A DNA stretch of 64,000 nt from Sipunculus nudus. Taxonomy: Eukaryota > Annelida > Sipuncula > Golfingiida > Sipunculidae. Location: contig CM049316.1 of NCBI GenBank assembly GCA_026874595.1, forward strand, positions 1,672,001 through 1,736,000. Direction: 5' to 3'. Under the pieces are notes generated by a model. It was not told the origin of the DNA. It saw only the letters and a list, made by a program, of their open reading frames with translations, and made no database searches. Within the stretch, counting starts at the first letter, position 1; every line of letters starts with the position of its first letter. The translations under genes were made by a program, and so were the position numbers. Shown one piece after another: positions 61,283-64,000 of the stretch.

Positions 61283-62162
61283 GAAGGCTGGTATCAGCAG
61301 TGTCTTATTAAATGCAGATGAATTTGAAGGTTGGTATCAGCAGTGTCTTCACATTTATCTGAAGGCTGGTTTCAGCAGTGTCTTAATTCACATTAATCTG
61401 AATGCTAGTGTCAGAAGTGTCTTCACATCAATTTGAAGGCTGTTACAGCAGTGTCTTTACATTAATCTGAATGCTTGTATCAGAGGTATCTTCACATTAA
61501 TTTGAAGGCTGTTACAGCAGTGTCTTTACATTAATCTGAATGCTGGTATCAGAGGTATGTTCACATTAATTTGAAGGCTGGTATAAGCAGTGACTTCACT
61601 TTAATTTGAATGCTGTAATCAGCAGTATCATCATTTTAATTTAAAGGCTGGTATCAGCAGTGTCAAGACATTAAATTGAAGGCTTCTTTCAGCAATGTCG
61701 TTACATTAATTTGAAGGCTGGTATCAGCAGTGTCATCACATAAATTTGAAGGCTGGTATCGGTAGTGTCTTTACATTAATTATAAGGCTAGTATCAGCAG
61801 TGTTTTAATTCACATTAATTTAAAGGCTGGTAACAGCAGTGTCTGCACATTAATTTGAAGGTTGTTTCTGCAGTGTCTAAATTCACATCAATCTGAAGGC
61901 TTGTATCAGCAGTGTCTTCAAATTAATCTGAAGGTTGGTATCAGCAGTGTCTTAATTTACATTAATCTGAATGCTGGTGTCAGAGGTGGCTTCAAAATTA
62001 ACTTGAAGGCTGGTATAAGCAGTGACTTCCCATTAATTTGAAGGCTGGAATCAGCAGTGTCTTTATATTTACCTGAATGCTGATATCAGCAGTGTCTTAA
62101 TTCACATTAACATGAAGAATGGTATAAGCAGTGTTTTCACATTAATTTGAAGGCTGGTATCA
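61283..62162. repeat. ~36-bp degenerate tandem array (~24 copies)
   Basis: The unit reads 'gaaggctggtatcagcagtg' then 'tcttcacattaattt'. It is 35 bp, or about 40 bp in copies with 'cttaattcacattaatctg'. Copies differ at several positions each ('gaatgctgg', 'ataagcagtg', 'agaggtatc'), so this array is older or less homogenised than the macrosatellite. It sits in the same 41-kb intron. Confidence 0.9.
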
Positions 62163-62445
62163 ATTCGTTTTTAATTTCATGGATAAAAGTCACCCAAGAA
62201 TTCCATTAAAATAAAAACCAAACAAAAAATTCTGAATCCACTGTACATTTATTAGACCTGGCATGTGAATAGACTCTTTTGTTAGTTTTTACTATGCAAG
62301 TTCTAGAATCAGGATTTCAGTTAAATTTTCTCAAAGGTCTGAGATACTGGAAGGAACCGCCTTGTGTAATTTTTTAAAGATGAAATGTGTTGTATACTGG
62401 TATACAGACATGGACACAGATATACATATGTATGACATGACAAAC
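62163..62445. other. Intron segment next to the 5' splice site of the 69-nt exon
   Basis: Unique AT-rich sequence. On the minus strand it starts with the donor 'gtttgt' at 62,445-62,440, following AAG. No other feature is seen. Confidence 0.6.
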
Positions 62446-62514
62446 CTTCCATTGACTGGTCGCATCTTCATCCAATCCTAGCCATTGTTGAATCTCATTT
62501 ATTCTCTTCTCTAC
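62446..62514 (-). CDS. Internal coding exon (69 nt, 23 codons) of the unrecognised minus-strand gene
   Basis: On the minus strand the exon follows the acceptor 'atgttattacag' (ending 62,515) and precedes the donor 'AAG|gtttgt' at 62,446|62,445. It is exactly 23 codons, phase 0 at both ends: V-E-K-R-I-N-E-I-Q-Q-W-L-G-L-D-E-D then A-T-S-Q-W-K. The charged, amphipathic pattern with regularly placed I/I/W/L suggests a helix continuing the preceding exon. The intron to the upstream exon is a normal 204 bp, while the downstream intron is 41,170 bp. The first G of the exon gives 'cag|GTA', so acceptor and exon start resemble a donor. No family is recognised. Confidence 0.8.
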
Positions 62515-62718
62515 CTGTAATAACATTTTGATTAAGGTGTAAAAAATAGAAACATAAGCAGAAGTATGCTGTACATTATATACTTTGAGAAAAATCATGA
62601 ATTACTCCCAACCATTTAAAAGACCTTAATATCAATACAGAAAGGAAGAGGTTTAACATATGATGGAACTTAAGATTATAAGAAGAAGATTTCAGTGACA
62701 AAAGTGAAGTTTCTGTAC

Positions 62719-62818
62719 CTTTTTCACTCTGTCTGATACTGAGAAAGTCTGGTTGGACTTTTCATAAGAAGTGCAGGCAGCTCTGGCTTTTTCTCTGATG
62801 GCTCGACACAAGATGTAC
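62719..62818 (-). CDS. First visible coding exon (100 nt) of the unrecognised minus-strand gene
   Basis: On the minus strand the acceptor 'ccattgtacag' ends at 62,819. The exon has one leading base plus 33 codons: Y-I-L-C-R-A-I-R-E-K-A-R-A-A-C, then T-S-Y-E-K-S-N-Q-T-F-S-V-S-D-R-V-K-K. It ends AAG before the donor 'gtacag' at 62,718. It leaves in phase 0, matching the 69-nt exon. The sequence is basic and helix-prone, with no motif I can name. The acceptor is embedded in the edge of a ~33-bp tandem repeat whose every copy carries a similar 'tgtacaggta' string, so the exact 3' splice site choice is the least certain border. Upstream exons lie beyond the window. Confidence 0.7.
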
Positions 62819-63019
62819 CTGTACAATGGATACCTGATGATTAGACATACCTGTACAAAGGATACTGGTACCTGATGATTAGACATACCTTTACAGAGGG
62901 ATAAATGATCACCAAACATACCTGTACAAGGGTTACATGATCATTAGATAAACCTTTACAAAAGGATGCATGATCATTAGACACACCTGTGCAGAAGAAC
63001 AAATGATCATTAGATATAA
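62816..63019. repeat. ~33-bp tandem repeat abutting a 3' splice site, about 6 copies
   Basis: Units start 'acctgtacaaagga' or 'acctttacaaaagga', followed by 'tgatcattagaca'. Lengths are 32, 38, 33, 32, 33 and 33 bp. The first unit overlaps the exon border at 62,818. On the minus strand each unit contains a 'tgtacag|gta'-like or 'tgtaaag|gtt'-like string, the same as the real acceptor. Confidence 0.8.
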
Positions 63020-63734
63020 CTACATAGGAATCAGTCTTAGGAAAAGATAATAATATACCTTAACTTGAAGGCAGAGGCTGTTTTGCCCAGCAGGCTATTT
63101 TGCTGGTAAAGGTAAAATAGCCTATTAGATACATACAGTAGAGAGCCATATTTCAAAATGCCGAATTTCTGAAAAAATTTTTTCCCGAAATTTAAAATAG
63201 GGAACCGAAAATTTATTTGTATTTCCGAAATATTTTTCAAGCATGTTAACACCTCAAATGAATATTTGTAATTACGAGTCACAAAGGTCTGCAGTCAGGT
63301 GGTCAAACTGAGGGGTTACCCTAATTAATTAGTTCTGGGCCAATGCTGTTGCCAGGGCAAAGGTATGATAACTACAGCTAGTCGCACAACACCAGGCTCT
63401 ATATACCCCAAGTAAGCAGCTGAACAGTTCATCACAGAGCACTTTTGTATTATCAACCATATCTCGTTTGTACTCCAGGAAGCACAGTTCGTCAGCTTGG
63501 ACTGGGATGTCAGGCCAAACAACTTGGCAGTTTACCCGCAAGAGTAATGGTGAGGTATCATTCGCACATCATTTGTGCTCAAATTGGTTTAGATGTGAGG
63601 CCATAGCTCGCGGGCCTGGCCATACAAATCATTCTGAGAGAGCAATAGTGTCACTTGCTCAAACTTGCCATTATTCAGCTTATTTTTTGTCAAGTAAAAC
63701 ACAAATTGAACATGACTGTCTTGCTGTCACTTGC
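63020..63734. other. Upstream intron sequence with no assigned gene
   Basis: Contains a 10-bp perfect inverted repeat (aggctatttt 63,092-63,101 and aaaatagcct 63,114-63,123) and A/T-rich remnants at 63,160-63,240. Open frames on both strands overlap at 63,325-63,815. The minus-strand frames at 63,541-63,325 are moderately long in two phases, so neither can be preferred. This may be the body of a dispersed repeat joined to the tRNA-like segment to its right. Confidence 0.4.
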
Positions 63735-63838
63735 CAGAGATATGGATTCAAAGAAAAGAAAACAGACTGCGTTATGCATGTGCCGCACTGGCCCACCTGC
63801 GGGCTGTCAAACTAACTAACTGAGCTATTATAATGGCG
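63735..63838 (-). repeat. tRNA-like head of a probable SINE
   Basis: Read on the minus strand from about 63,838, the sequence starts 'gccattataatagctcagtt' and continues 'agttagt'. 'tagctcagttagttag' (63,827-63,812) matches the tRNA D-arm / A-box pattern. 'tttgaatcca' (63,752-63,743) matches the B-box core. The A-to-B distance is longer than in a standard tRNA, so I call a tRNA-derived SINE and not a functional tRNA. The body would extend leftward; its end is not defined. Confidence 0.5.
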
Positions 63839-64000
63839 ATGTCATTTGACCTTTTCCTCCTGTGAATAATTTGGATAAAATGGCACACAAGTATCCTAAA
63901 AACAGGTTGAAATGGGTTTTACCTATCAACTCTGCAATAAATCTGATATTTTTATAAGTTCAGGTAGTAAAATAGGTGGATAAAAAAGAAACATGGTGTT

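Noticed and set aside
63325-63541. Minus-strand frames of 65 and 70 codons as an upstream exon
   Set aside because: Two overlapping phases are both open, the acceptor and donor candidates are weak, and the segment is contiguous with a tRNA-like SINE head. It is more likely repeat body than exon.

Overview
The window is a piece of animal nuclear DNA, most likely from a lophotrochozoan and probably a bivalve mollusc. It is AT-rich, has spliceosomal introns with GT/AG borders, shows no bacterial gene packing, and carries dispersed repeats of a style I associate with bivalve introns ('tagctcacct...atgagcttatgccatgac' and 'cggacgg...gctgagctaaa'). That taxonomic call is pattern memory, not a search result. 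Roughly 80% of the 64 kb is tandem repeat.

One protein-coding gene is supported. It lies on the minus strand and enters from the right edge. Its last four coding exons are 62,818-62,719, 62,514-62,446, 21,275-21,181 and 2,484-2,406 (stop TGA at 2,408-2,406). All borders are GT/AG and the phases join without a break, giving the C-terminal ~113 residues of a protein I do not recognise. The introns between them are 204 bp, 41,170 bp and 18,696 bp.

The two long introns are made largely of unrelated satellites. The last intron (2,485-21,180) holds a 58-bp array (2,545-3,684, with a relative at 5,889-6,418), a 28-bp array, and a ~48-bp array (6,674-15,260 and 18,376-20,837). The ~48-bp array is split by a 3,115-bp insertion with 6-bp target duplications and imperfect terminal inverted repeats. 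The 41-kb intron holds a 38.6-kb macrosatellite of 32/33-bp units (21,819-60,415) and a ~36-bp array (61,283-62,162). A ~33-bp array (62,816-63,019) abuts the 3' splice site of the first visible exon.

The macrosatellite has nested higher-order structure: a 2,311-bp block in two copies, a 2,211-bp block in about 2.5 copies, and duplication of the whole at 13,879-16,190 bp offsets. It sits inside what looks like a single dispersed element, with left-end sequence at 21,763 and right-end sequence at 60,416. I infer that it grew from that element's internal simple repeat. Its plus strand is almost stop-free in all three frames, which creates phantom reading frames of up to 10,004 codons. These are not genes.
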